Assembly: GCF_040719265.1 (NCBI RefSeq)
Contig: NZ_JBFDAH010000013.1
Span: 1 to 64,000, forward strand
Source of the DNA: Aliikangiella maris
GTDB lineage: Bacteria > Pseudomonadota > Gammaproteobacteria > Enterobacterales > Kangiellaceae
Direction of reading: 5' to 3'
DNA: 64,000 nucleotides
The first letter of the stretch is position 1. Every line of letters begins with the position of its first letter. Made by a program: the position numbers and the translations under genes. Below the pieces are notes generated by a model that was not told the origin of the DNA, did not search any database, and saw only the letters and a program-made list of their open reading frames with translations. Below, piece by piece: positions 6,989-15,958 of this stretch.

Positions 6989-7086
6989 TTACAGAAAATA
7001 TCCAATTAGGCAACAATTAATTGGCTGTATTAATAATATATTTCGACTAGAGATTACTGAAAGTCAGACACGCATTAAGCAATCAG

Positions 7087-7560
7087 TTAATTCAGACGCT
7101 CTTTTTGACAGTTTTCGCACATTCCGTGTAACTCAAGTTGTTGGCTATTAAGCATAAAACCAACCTTTTTAACGCTTTGGTTTAATGCTTTAATGATTTC
7201 TTTTTTGACACCAATTTCACTCACCGAGTTACATACATCACAAATTAAAAACTGAGGAATTTCGTGTTGATGATCACAGGCTATATGTGAGCAAGACACA
7301 TACTTATTAGAAGAGTTGAGTTTATGAGCCAGGTTTTCCTGCACTAAAAAGTCAAGCATTCGGTAAATCGACATGGTAGGAATCGATTCACTGAAGTGTT
7401 CTTTATACTCGTCGGTCAGCTCATAAGCCGATAGCGGTACACCTGAATGCAATAAAATAATCAAAACATTCTTTCTTTTGGCGGTCAGTTTAACACCAAC
7501 TTTACTACAGATCTGTTCCGCTTTTTTAACCGATTTATTGATATCTTTCTTACTAGTCAT
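7087..7560 (-). CDS. zur: Fur-family regulator, probably Zur
   Basis: The 157-residue protein has the Fur plan: an N-terminal winged helix (GVKLTAKRKNVLIILLHSG, then LSAYELTDEY and PTMSIYRMLDFL recognition helix), then a C-terminal dimerisation domain with the structural zinc pairs CDVC and CENC near residue 149. The CSHIACDHQHE segment supplies Cys/His for the regulatory site; the SIYRML helix, rather than TVYRTL, and the HIACDHQHEIPQF segment are more Zur-like than Fur-like. Zur with zinc bound represses zinc uptake genes. Its neighbours (merC, cobW-type GTPase, TonB receptors) and the two matching operators support this. It has its own transcript start in 7561-7870 or reads through from the receptor operon. 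Confidence 0.85.
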   Translation of the reverse strand: MTSKKDINKSVKKAEQICSKVGVKLTAKRKNVLIILLHSGVPLSAYELTDEYKEHFSESIPTMSIYRMLDFLVQENLAHKLNSSNKYVSCSHIACDHQHEIPQFLICDVCNSVSEIGVKKEIIKALNQSVKKVGFMLNSQQLELHGMCENCQKERLN

Positions 7561-7871
7561 ATTGAATTGAGTGTTGACGGACTATGGATTAATCATGCTG
7601 AGCGCGCACAAAACATAGCTATATTCGAATTGTGACGTCATTCAAATGCTGCCATTGGAATAACGACGTTCAAATAAAAGCCACTAATGAAGGCTCAGTA
7701 GATTAGTATGAATATAAGTCTGCCTTTTCTCAAGTCAATTATTCGCTAAAATACATTAAGTTGAGTGATATCAGTGTTTGGTCTTTGCAAATCAGCACTT
7801 TCATCACCCAAATTAGTACAAATTATCAACATTAGCTCATTATTGGAGAAACTTTCAGCTATGCATTTACA
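7561..7871. other. Intergenic region between receptor operon and zur
   Basis: About 310 bp without a gene. No strong hairpin terminator and no copy of the shared 19-bp operator were found. It presumably contains the zur promoter. Confidence 0.4.
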
Positions 7872-9968
7872 TTAGAACTCTCCACTAATCAGTAATTTTA
7901 TTGTTTCCCCCCGCTCTCGTTGTGTTTTTTCGAGCCAATAAGCCGAATCAGCCCGGTTCCCTGAATAACGTTTACGTTCGCGGTACTGTCGAAAATCATT
8001 CACATTTTCGATTTCAAGACGTAAGGTAAGATTTTGTCCGAAGCTTTTTTCAGCAAAGGCAAACCACATCGGCTTGTTTTTCAAATAATCAAATTCATCC
8101 GCATAATAATCTCGATACACCTTATAAGCCGTATACCCAATTCCCCAGCGCAACACACTCAGATCCTGGCGAAAATCGATCACAATATCTGGCGAAATAA
8201 AATCAGTCAGTACACGAGTCTGTCCGGTTATCGGATCATCAAATGATGAGTCCATCCAGTCGGCATTTAACTCCAGCGCCCCGCCCGGAATCCAACGTTC
8301 CAGCGGCAGATTGCTAGTCATTTTAGCCCCCCATGACTGACCACTCCCGGCATTCCCTAAAGCCTGAATTTCCGGAGTCAGCAAGATTTGCTCTAATACA
8401 TCTTTATGCCAGTTGTGATAGATTTCAAAACTGAAAGCGCCTTTTTCGGCAAAACGATAGTCCAGCGAAACGCTTAAGCGAGTTTTCTGATCCGGTTGCA
8501 GTTTCTCATTCCCTGAAATCTGGCGTTCTTCAACCAGATCAGCACTGGCCGCAAAATCACTAAAGTCCAATTGGCCAACCGAATGTTCCAGATTAAATCG
8601 ATATTGCAATGTGGGCGTTGCATTATAATTAATCGCAAAGCTCGGTTTCCAAAAATGCAGGTTTTGTTGATGACGGGCATCACCCGAAACCGAGATACTT
8701 GAAAATTCAGTAGCCAGCCCCGCTTTTATCACCATGGCATCAAGTGACCAGGTATAATTAACGAATCCTTCGCCACGAAACTCCTCAACAAATGCATCGG
8801 TATTTCGCAGTCGATTAATCGGGGTAAAGGTTTCGTTAATTGCGTCAAGCTTTAACTGACTGGTCATTCGATTGTAAGCGACTTCGATACCGTATTCGCT
8901 GGTTGGTCCTTGTTTATCGGCATGCTGCCAAACCGTTCGAACAACACTTTCACGCTTATGCTCATCAAATCGTAACTGATTACCTGAGTCAAATACTCCC
9001 GCAGGAATTTCGGTTGCAGAAAAAGCATCGACAAACCAGTTTTGCCAATTGGCCAAACCTAATAAACGAAATGTCCAGTCAGCATATTGATGAGACCAGT
9101 CAACTCCAACTTCTCCCGTGTAATACTGACTATCTCGATAATTGTTTGTATATTGGCTTTCGCTCGGTTGATTGTTTGCTGGCAAACGGTCTATCCAGCG
9201 CTTCGTTTCTGGAATAAACTGACTCCACCCAAGTTGTGCGGTTAACTGCCAACTATTTTTATCAATTGTCCGACTGGCATCGCCCGAAATAAACACTTCG
9301 TTCAATTCACTCGGTCGCTTCTCTGCTTGCTTTTCGACTAAGCTCATTGATTGATCAAAAGTTTCGGTGGTTGCATCGCGTGGCAATTGTTCTTTAATCG
9401 CATTCAATTTGAATGCACTTTGCCAGTTGGCAATCGGTTTTGACCCATTAAATTCCATTTGTGGATTAATCGCCTGCTCACCCGATGTTTTACCAACACC
9501 CAATTGCCAACGCTTAACCGATTGATTATTGACACGATAAATATTGGCAATTACCGATTGGCCTGCCGCATCACCAGTACTGGTTGCACCGCGCACAACG
9601 ATTATTTTAGCAACTTGTGAGGCAGGAATGCGTAGTAGTGCATTTTTTATTCCACCAGATTTAGACGGCGGGCGTATACCATCAATTAATACATTTCCCG
9701 CGGTGGCCCCAAACCCCCTCACTGCATCATCATCAAGTTTTAACTCAAACCCGGGCAAACGCATCACCATATCTAATGCTGTTTGTGGTGCATAGCTGGT
9801 AAAAAAATCGGGAAGATAAGTTTCCTCTGCCAATTGAACAAGTTCATTTTGAGTTTGAACTGCCGCCATAACTTTATTTGATTTCCCTGACAGTAATAAA
9901 GACACCACTGGCAACAGTAAACAATAACCGACTTTGAATAGATTGTTTTTTTTTAAAACAATTTGCAT
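7872..9968 (-). CDS. TonB-dependent outer membrane receptor (second of two)
   Basis: The 698-residue protein has a signal sequence, then a plug domain (APQTALDMVMRLPGF, AVRGFGATAGNVLIDGIRP, RIPASQVAKIIVVRG) and a large beta-barrel with an aromatic C-terminal strand ending SGEF. I placed the start at the ATG at 9968, which follows GGAGAAGGG at good spacing, not the upstream ATG at 9983. The plug and barrel resemble the outer-membrane beta-barrel type (OMP_b-brl_3-like) more than the siderophore-receptor type of its neighbour. It is the last gene of the operon, 43 bp after the first receptor. Likely role: uptake of a metal complex or a related small molecule across the outer membrane. No His-rich external loop like that of ZnuD is seen. 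Confidence 0.85.
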   Translation of the reverse strand: MQIVLKKNNLFKVGYCLLLPVVSLLLSGKSNKVMAAVQTQNELVQLAEETYLPDFFTSYAPQTALDMVMRLPGFELKLDDDAVRGFGATAGNVLIDGIRPPSKSGGIKNALLRIPASQVAKIIVVRGATSTGDAAGQSVIANIYRVNNQSVKRWQLGVGKTSGEQAINPQMEFNGSKPIANWQSAFKLNAIKEQLPRDATTETFDQSMSLVEKQAEKRPSELNEVFISGDASRTIDKNSWQLTAQLGWSQFIPETKRWIDRLPANNQPSESQYTNNYRDSQYYTGEVGVDWSHQYADWTFRLLGLANWQNWFVDAFSATEIPAGVFDSGNQLRFDEHKRESVVRTVWQHADKQGPTSEYGIEVAYNRMTSQLKLDAINETFTPINRLRNTDAFVEEFRGEGFVNYTWSLDAMVIKAGLATEFSSISVSGDARHQQNLHFWKPSFAINYNATPTLQYRFNLEHSVGQLDFSDFAASADLVEERQISGNEKLQPDQKTRLSVSLDYRFAEKGAFSFEIYHNWHKDVLEQILLTPEIQALGNAGSGQSWGAKMTSNLPLERWIPGGALELNADWMDSSFDDPITGQTRVLTDFISPDIVIDFRQDLSVLRWGIGYTAYKVYRDYYADEFDYLKNKPMWFAFAEKSFGQNLTLRLEIENVNDFRQYRERKRYSGNRADSAYWLEKTQRERGETIKLLISGEF

Positions 9969-10011
9969 TTTTCCCTTCTCCATTCACTCAAAGTTTAAAA
10001 TAACCATGGAC

Positions 10012-12360
10012 TTAAATTGACACTTCAAACATCAAGCGATAGGTACGTGGTGCCCCAAGCATTAATTGATTCGCATAAATAAAACCCGGGTCAGTTTGAT
10101 GTAAATAAAAGACATCAGACCATTGAATGAATTCTTCATCCAGTAAATTATCTATCCGCGCAGAAACACGATACTTATCAAACTGCCAAGCAGCAAACAA
10201 ATCGGCCAGCCAATAACTTTTTAATTTCACCGTATTAGGATTATCACCATAGCGATCACCGACGTAGTGTAGCGACGTACCAATTTCAATGGGTAAATCA
10301 CCAATATTGTGAAAGCTTAACCAGGTATTGGCAGTCCACTCGGCAACATTGGGAGGGGTATTACCCGCTAATTCAACAAAGTTTGATGATGCTTTAAATT
10401 CTGCTTGGGTATAAGCCGCATTGGCACCCAAACGCCAACGTTCATTAGCATGCATAGTCAATGACAATTCAAATCCATTAGAAGTACGGCCACCGATATT
10501 AGTTACGCTGTCTAAAGAAAACCGCTCAAAAATATCATCCCGCTCTATATCATAATATGCCAGTGTGGTTTCAGCTTTACCATCAAACCAAATTGACTTC
10601 ACACCAACTTCCCACTGTCTGGCTTTAGTTAAATCAAAATTTTGATTGGCATTAACCAAGAATATATTTGAATTAATCGGATCTTTGGCATCACTATATT
10701 GTCCATAAAAACTGAGTTCGTCATTCATTTGATAAACCATACCAAGTCGCCAGCTCTCCCAGGTATATTGACGAGTAAATCCATTATTTTCCAATTCACC
10801 TTGTGCATTATAGTTTTTACGATCCAAATCCATCTCATCATAACGAGCCGCCATCACCAAACTGAATTGCTCATTAAACTTAACAACATCTTCAATAAAG
10901 AACGCCTGCATTTCGATCTCGGTAGGACTATTGCCACGCACCTCCTCCGGCCCATACAGACCGGGCTGAGGATTATAAGGATCTACCGAGTCACTTCCGA
11001 CAACCGGTACTTGGCGGCGATAGCCACGCAGTCGATCAAAGCTTAAGTCAATCACTTCAATACCTGCAACCAATCGATTTTCAATTTGATTAAATTGCTG
11101 ATTCCAATTAAGCGTTGTACGATTGCCGAGTAAATCCTGTTCATGATCTAAAAGAAAATAACCATAATAGCGCTGAATCTTACCAACGTCGGTACAAACA
11201 CCCACAACTTCGGTACAGTACACATAGCCTTCCGCATTTTTCCAATAGCGATCAGCATTAAACTGGTAAAGGTGATTATTAATTGTCACATCATTATTTA
11301 AATGCCATTGCAGATCGAGTCGCCAAAAATTCTGATCAGATTCGGCAACACCATCTAAAACATTATAATTTTTAAATCGCATTGCTTTATCGATAGTTTC
11401 ATTTTGTTGAGTTGAAACAACATGATTGAGTGGCTCGCGAGCTAAATTGGTTGGCACTAAAGGTGTACCAAAATAACCACCAACATCATCTTCTAAATAG
11501 TCTGCACTAAATTTCACAGAAAAATCATCAGAGACTTTCCATAATGCGCTGGCAGTCAAATTAGTTGAGGTTTGATCGGTTCTTTCCACATAACCGTCGC
11601 TGCCATAATCACTGATGTTGATATTAAACCAGGCGTTTTCGCCAAGATCTTGCTGTATTCCTACACCAACATGATATGAGTTATACCGTCCATAAGAAGC
11701 CATTAAGTCAATGTTTTCCTGCTGATAGGCCGATGCGGTTTTGGTAATGGCATTGACAGTTCCGGCAACTGCGCCCACACCATTAATTACCGACGAAGGG
11801 CCTCTTAGAATTTCGATTCTCTCCAGGTTAAAGATATTTTGAGGGCGCATCACCATTGTGCTCGGTCCAATCCATAAACCATCTCGCAATACGGTAATCT
11901 GTCCGCGAGAAAATCCGCGCATCGAAAAAGTTGATGGTGCCGTGGGATGCTCTCCAGTTACCACACCAGGTAAGCTTTCAACAGCATCCGATAATTTTTC
12001 ATAGCCGCGCGCGCGCATCACGGCTTTATCTATCATTTCTATCGTGGCAGGTGTTTCCATTGCCGATAAACCTAATCGACTAGCCGTTGAAGAAGGATCT
12101 TTAAGTCCTAATTCACCAATAGCATTACCAACAATAATAAGTCGCGGTTCATCATTATTGATATTATTGTCATCGCTATCATCTGCGCCACCAGATTGCT
12201 GTAATACTTTTTTCCCTTTAATTTCTTGATTGTCATCAATACGATTATTATCGATGCTATTGGTCATACCGTTTAAAGCAGATTCTTGTGCAATCACCGG
12301 GCTATTATAAATAACACTACACACACTAATGACCAGCATAGACTGGTTTAAAAATTTCAT
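10012..12360 (-). CDS. TonB-dependent siderophore-type receptor
   Basis: The 782-residue protein has a signal peptide (cleavage near VIAQ), an unusually Asp/Asn-rich linker (about residues 35-70), a TonB-box-like segment near RLIIVGNA, a plug domain (ETPATIEMIDKAVMRARGYEKL, STFSMRGFSRGQITVLRDG, NLERIEILRGPSSV) and a 22-strand barrel ending MFEVSI. The plug motifs are those of FhuA/FpvA-type siderophore receptors. A GAGGAATA ribosome binding site precedes the ATG. It follows the MFS gene by 77 bp. It is inferred to import the metal complex of the compound made by the adjoining biosynthetic genes. Iron would be the default guess for the family, but context and operator point to zinc. Confidence 0.9.
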   Translation of the reverse strand: MKFLNQSMLVISVCSVIYNSPVIAQESALNGMTNSIDNNRIDDNQEIKGKKVLQQSGGADDSDDNNINNDEPRLIIVGNAIGELGLKDPSSTASRLGLSAMETPATIEMIDKAVMRARGYEKLSDAVESLPGVVTGEHPTAPSTFSMRGFSRGQITVLRDGLWIGPSTMVMRPQNIFNLERIEILRGPSSVINGVGAVAGTVNAITKTASAYQQENIDLMASYGRYNSYHVGVGIQQDLGENAWFNINISDYGSDGYVERTDQTSTNLTASALWKVSDDFSVKFSADYLEDDVGGYFGTPLVPTNLAREPLNHVVSTQQNETIDKAMRFKNYNVLDGVAESDQNFWRLDLQWHLNNDVTINNHLYQFNADRYWKNAEGYVYCTEVVGVCTDVGKIQRYYGYFLLDHEQDLLGNRTTLNWNQQFNQIENRLVAGIEVIDLSFDRLRGYRRQVPVVGSDSVDPYNPQPGLYGPEEVRGNSPTEIEMQAFFIEDVVKFNEQFSLVMAARYDEMDLDRKNYNAQGELENNGFTRQYTWESWRLGMVYQMNDELSFYGQYSDAKDPINSNIFLVNANQNFDLTKARQWEVGVKSIWFDGKAETTLAYYDIERDDIFERFSLDSVTNIGGRTSNGFELSLTMHANERWRLGANAAYTQAEFKASSNFVELAGNTPPNVAEWTANTWLSFHNIGDLPIEIGTSLHYVGDRYGDNPNTVKLKSYWLADLFAAWQFDKYRVSARIDNLLDEEFIQWSDVFYLHQTDPGFIYANQLMLGAPRTYRLMFEVSI

Positions 12361-12437
12361 GAGTTATTCCTCAAATATCTATATTGCTAAAAATAATTGT
12401 TGTTAAAATTAAATTACGACTTTTAAAATTATTACTT

Positions 12438-13667
12438 TTAAGATTGTTGTAACGCATTAGCCGATTCGGCATAGTTAATAACGATTAACATGGAAATACC
12501 GCTCAGCAAGCCAACCCCGCCAAAGATTAACCAAGGTAGTTCTGGTAATTGCAAAGACACGGCAACATCAAATAAATATCCACCAATAAAATTACCTAGT
12601 CCACCGCCAATCGCTAATCCTATTGAGCTAAACCCCATAAAAGTTCCTATCGCCGACTTATCAGCAAGCGCTGCCGTAAGCGTTTGCTGTGTTGGTCGAG
12701 TCAGTAAAACCCCCAAAGTAAAGCAGCCAACACAAATTAAAAACTCAAAAAATCTACTTACAAAAGCAATGAGCGCTGTCGATAGAGACATGACTAAAAC
12801 ACCTAAAAATAATATTTGTTGTGTGTTAAATAATTTCTCTAGCCACTTAACTAATGGATATTGAAATACCACTGTTAAGGCTGCACTCAATGCATACATC
12901 ACACTCACACTTTCCAGATTGCCAGTAATTTTTTCGGCCCAAAGCGGAAAACTGATATTAATTTGCATTGCGGTAAACCAATATCCCGTCATGAAGCCAA
13001 TAAACAATACAAAATATTTATTATTAAAAACTTGTCGAATGGGATGTTCACTTGCTGATTCTTTATGATGAACCTGTGCATCAAGCTGCGGCATTAAAAA
13101 AGTTGCAATTAAATAGTTAATTAAAAAGCAAGCAGCAGCACCTAAACATACGGTGGTGAAATTAAATTGTAAGAGCAACATGCCGAGTAAGGGCCCCGTC
13201 GTTGAAGCTATACCGCCAACGAAATTACTTAATAAATAGTACTGTTGTCGTTCGTGTGATTTCGTTAACACAGCAATAGCAGCCTGATAGGGCGCCTCGA
13301 ATAATGCCCCACCTAGTGCAGCAATAATCAGTGCTAAAAATAAAAATAGTGGTGATTGACTCCAAGCGAGCGCAGCAAAACCAAGCGCTCGTAACAAGAC
13401 GCCAAAACACAGTATGGGTTTAATCCCAAATTTATCCGACAAAAGACCACCAATAACTGTTAGTCCTTGTTGAGTAATTTGTCTGACGGCTAAAGCCAGC
13501 CCAACAATTGTTGCCGTCATACCGACATTATTAACAAAATGTACGGCAACTAACGGCATTAACATGGTAAATCCTGTCACCATCACAAAGGTGTAAACCA
13601 ATAAGTAGTTGAGATCTTTTCGGTTGGGCTTTTGTAAGCTTTGAACCTCTTCAGCTAATTGAGTCAC
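12438..13667 (-). CDS. MFS transporter, probable metallophore exporter
   Basis: The 409-residue protein has twelve transmembrane segments and the MFS signature between helices 2 and 3 (GGLLSDKFGIKPIL). Overall it resembles MdtH/YfcJ-type drug or siderophore exporters. Its start overlaps the stop of the DUF364-like gene by 4 bp (ATGA), so the two are translationally coupled. MFS exporters adjoin siderophore genes in many clusters, for example with staphyloferrin and legiobactin genes. I infer export of the product of the ATP-grasp and PLP enzymes, but import of a peptide-like compound cannot be ruled out. Confidence 0.85.
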   Translation of the reverse strand: MTQLAEEVQSLQKPNRKDLNYLLVYTFVMVTGFTMLMPLVAVHFVNNVGMTATIVGLALAVRQITQQGLTVIGGLLSDKFGIKPILCFGVLLRALGFAALAWSQSPLFLFLALIIAALGGALFEAPYQAAIAVLTKSHERQQYYLLSNFVGGIASTTGPLLGMLLLQFNFTTVCLGAAACFLINYLIATFLMPQLDAQVHHKESASEHPIRQVFNNKYFVLFIGFMTGYWFTAMQINISFPLWAEKITGNLESVSVMYALSAALTVVFQYPLVKWLEKLFNTQQILFLGVLVMSLSTALIAFVSRFFEFLICVGCFTLGVLLTRPTQQTLTAALADKSAIGTFMGFSSIGLAIGGGLGNFIGGYLFDVAVSLQLPELPWLIFGGVGLLSGISMLIVINYAESANALQQS

Positions 13668-14500
13668 AGCGTTCCCTCTTGTCGATATAAGTACACTGGA
13701 CTTTGTATTGCTGAGAATTGAGAAAATGGAAATAACTCTGATAAGACAGCAGTCACACCACTATTTAGGAACTGGGGGATAATATTAGCGCCAGTCTGGG
13801 CATAAAAAACCAGTGGAATATCGCGTTTTTTAGCTGTTTCGACAATTTTTTCAAATGAACCATTACTTAGTGTCATTCCCGTTGCAATCAGGTAGTCAGC
13901 CTGTTGTAAAACGGGCAGCATATCTTGAACAACATCAATTCCGCTTTGCGTTTTTTTTATATTAAAATCACACGGCAAACACTGCGCACCCTTTTCTTCA
14001 ATCGCATCGACCAGTGGATTCACAACACCAATTAATCCGACTTTTTGCCCTTGCTGTATATTCAACAAATTAATAATTTGTTGATCTCGGGCAACGGCTC
14101 TGGTGATTGGCGTACCTGCTGGCAACAAAAATTCAGTTACATTTTTTGCCTGTGAGTGTGGTTTTACATAACCAAGATAGGCATCTAGCGCAGCAATTTT
14201 AATGGCTAGATTATCGTGTCGTATTAAATCAGCAAGATTACTACCGGCAATCTCTTGAGCAATTGAATAATTAAGTTGAGATTCTTCAACACAGCAACCA
14301 CCAAAAGCATTTTCTACTCGCAATAACAAATAGAAGTTTTTATATTTCTGTGATGTTTTATTAAACTGGGTACTTTGGCTCACCCAAAATGCACCAACAG
14401 CAGTTAGATTCTCAGGTAATTCACCATAGTTACCTGCAAAAACATGTTCGATTAATTGCGAAATATCTGAAGGCGCAAGGCCATTTACTTTTTGCGACAT
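13664..14500 (-). CDS. DUF364-like Rossmann-type protein
   Basis: The 278-residue soluble protein resembles the DUF364 (PF04016, putative heavy-metal chelation) group: an N-terminal half with VENAFGGCCVEES, then a second Rossmann-like half with GQKVGLIGVVNPLVDAIEEKGA, a DMLPVLQQADYLIATGMTLSNGSFEKI segment (T-G-T/M-x-x-x-N motif of the family) and a C-terminal strand-helix. The neighbouring GGCC cysteines and family annotation suggest metal or nucleotide binding, but no member has a well-established reaction that I can name. It lies 11 bp downstream of the ATP-grasp gene and overlaps the MFS gene. It might act as an enzyme in the pathway or as an intracellular metal-release factor. Confidence 0.7.
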   Translation of the reverse strand: MSQKVNGLAPSDISQLIEHVFAGNYGELPENLTAVGAFWVSQSTQFNKTSQKYKNFYLLLRVENAFGGCCVEESQLNYSIAQEIAGSNLADLIRHDNLAIKIAALDAYLGYVKPHSQAKNVTEFLLPAGTPITRAVARDQQIINLLNIQQGQKVGLIGVVNPLVDAIEEKGAQCLPCDFNIKKTQSGIDVVQDMLPVLQQADYLIATGMTLSNGSFEKIVETAKKRDIPLVFYAQTGANIIPQFLNSGVTAVLSELFPFSQFSAIQSPVYLYRQEGTL

Positions 14501-14511
14501 GAGTATATCCT

Positions 14512-15765
14512 TTATTCAAACTCAATATTTAATTTGTTCAATGCCGCCTCGGCAAACTGACGAGCATTATTACCTTTTTCATCGACAGCAATAACATGTC
14601 CGAGATAGCAAGCGTTATCTATTGACGTTGAGATTTCTTGTCCTTCTATGGATTTGAATTGACATCGTACAATATTAGGATCACGAGTTATTTGCTCGAG
14701 TCCGGTGAACGATTTAACAACCCCAGTTTGCTCAGGCACTAAAAATTTGATTGCTGCACTACCTCGCGCCTGATTGATAAATGAAAGATCAGGTTTTTCA
14801 TTAATTGCAAGACCAATATGTACCGATAACAAATCGATACCTGTCACTTGTTTAATCAGTTCAACAATGTAATTGCCAGCGGGTCTGGGATTAATTTCAA
14901 TCAGTTTGACGGAATCACCATTGACCTTAACTTCGGTGTGAGTAATACCATGCTCATGCTCTAGCGCATTTAATACATCGGTTACATAGGATTTAATTTT
15001 TTGTGCCAAGCTGTCCGATATTTTTGCCGGAAACATATGTCCATCTTCAATAAAGTAAGGTTGGCCAGTTACCGTTTTATCGGTAATACCTATGATTGTT
15101 GTTTTACCATTATAAGTGCAGGCTTCAACACTAAACTCATCACCCTGAATATATGCTTCAAGTAACCAAATGGCCTCACGAGGTTGCTCTCTGAAGTTAT
15201 GTGTAAATAATGCCAACTTATCAAACGCCACTTTTAACTCATCTTCATTTTTAACTAAAGTGACAAAAGCGCTTGATGCCAAATCCGAAGGCTTAATTAC
15301 CAGTGGGAACCCAATATCGTGAGCACCTTGTAAAACTTCATTCCAGTTTTTAGCAATGACAAATTGTGGGTTTTCTAGCTGTGCTTTTTGCAGTGCCTGC
15401 CTTACCAAATGTTTACGCGACTCTAGAGCAACATGTTTTGAAAACGCCTGAGGTAAGTTAAGGGATTTAGCTATAGCAGCAACCGTTTCCACATAATAAT
15501 CACAGATTGTAATCACCCCATCGAAAGGATTTATTTGATGGCATTTTGTTAATTTGGGAATCAATTGTTCGAGATTATTTGTTTCACATTGAATTACTTG
15601 TCTGGCATTTTGAACAATTGGATGTTTTTCACCAGCTTCACTTTGTTGATAATGTTCGGGGTTACGCGTTACAAAGGTATATTCATGGCCAAGGCCAATA
15701 ATAGTCAGTGGCAACAATCTGCCTGTCCCTTCAACCCAGCTTTCGATAATCAGTAAATGCGACAT
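14512..15765 (-). CDS. ATP-grasp carboxylate-amine ligase
   Basis: The 417-residue protein has an N-terminal Rossmann-like domain, then the ATP-grasp domain: an FPLVIKPSDLASSAFVTLV lysine strand, EAYIQGDEFSVEA, the HTEVKVNGDSVKLIEINPRPAG metal-binding motif (E...N-R), and a C-terminal cap. It is of the L-amino-acid ligase type (carnosine synthase, BacD and DdaF relatives). The start at 15765 follows an AAGGAGGACATA ribosome binding site; an open extension to 15858 crosses the operator and is rejected. It is the first gene of the minus operon. It is inferred to join a diaminopropionate-like amino acid to a carboxylate using ATP. Confidence 0.85.
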   Translation of the reverse strand: MSHLLIIESWVEGTGRLLPLTIIGLGHEYTFVTRNPEHYQQSEAGEKHPIVQNARQVIQCETNNLEQLIPKLTKCHQINPFDGVITICDYYVETVAAIAKSLNLPQAFSKHVALESRKHLVRQALQKAQLENPQFVIAKNWNEVLQGAHDIGFPLVIKPSDLASSAFVTLVKNEDELKVAFDKLALFTHNFREQPREAIWLLEAYIQGDEFSVEACTYNGKTTIIGITDKTVTGQPYFIEDGHMFPAKISDSLAQKIKSYVTDVLNALEHEHGITHTEVKVNGDSVKLIEINPRPAGNYIVELIKQVTGIDLLSVHIGLAINEKPDLSFINQARGSAAIKFLVPEQTGVVKSFTGLEQITRDPNIVRCQFKSIEGQEISTSIDNACYLGHVIAVDEKGNNARQFAEAALNKLNIEFE

Positions 15766-15840
15766 TATGTCCTCCTTTTTTGGTGGAGATTTATCAAAAT
15801 TTAATTTTAAATAAATAAGATCTAGAACCCGCCAAACGGT

Positions 15841-15859
15841 TATGTTATAACATATCATT
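15841..15859. promoter_or_regulatory. Probable Zur operator in divergent metallophore promoter
   Basis: The perfect palindrome TATGTTATAACATA (15841-15854) continues into TCATT, giving the same 19-bp pattern TATGWTATAWCATATCATT as at 6970-6988. It lies 75 bp before the ATP-grasp start and about 100 bp before the GHMP kinase start, where one bound repressor could shut both operons. The TGTTATAACA core resembles Zur half-sites of gammaproteobacteria, although the spacing is shorter. Confidence 0.7.
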
Positions 15860-15958
15860 AATAACGAAGTAAAGCATCATCAAATCTTCAATCGATAACC
15901 AAACTTAAATTTGTGACCAAGTCGAATAACATTAATAAACTGGTAAAGGAGAGGGCTG

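Noticed and set aside
7561..7871. Zur self-operator upstream of zur
   Set aside because: No copy of the 19-bp operator or a close palindrome was found there.
15766..15858. Upstream extension of the ATP-grasp frame to 15858
   Set aside because: It would run through the palindromic operator and lacks a ribosome binding site, while AAGGAGG lies just before the ATG at 15765.
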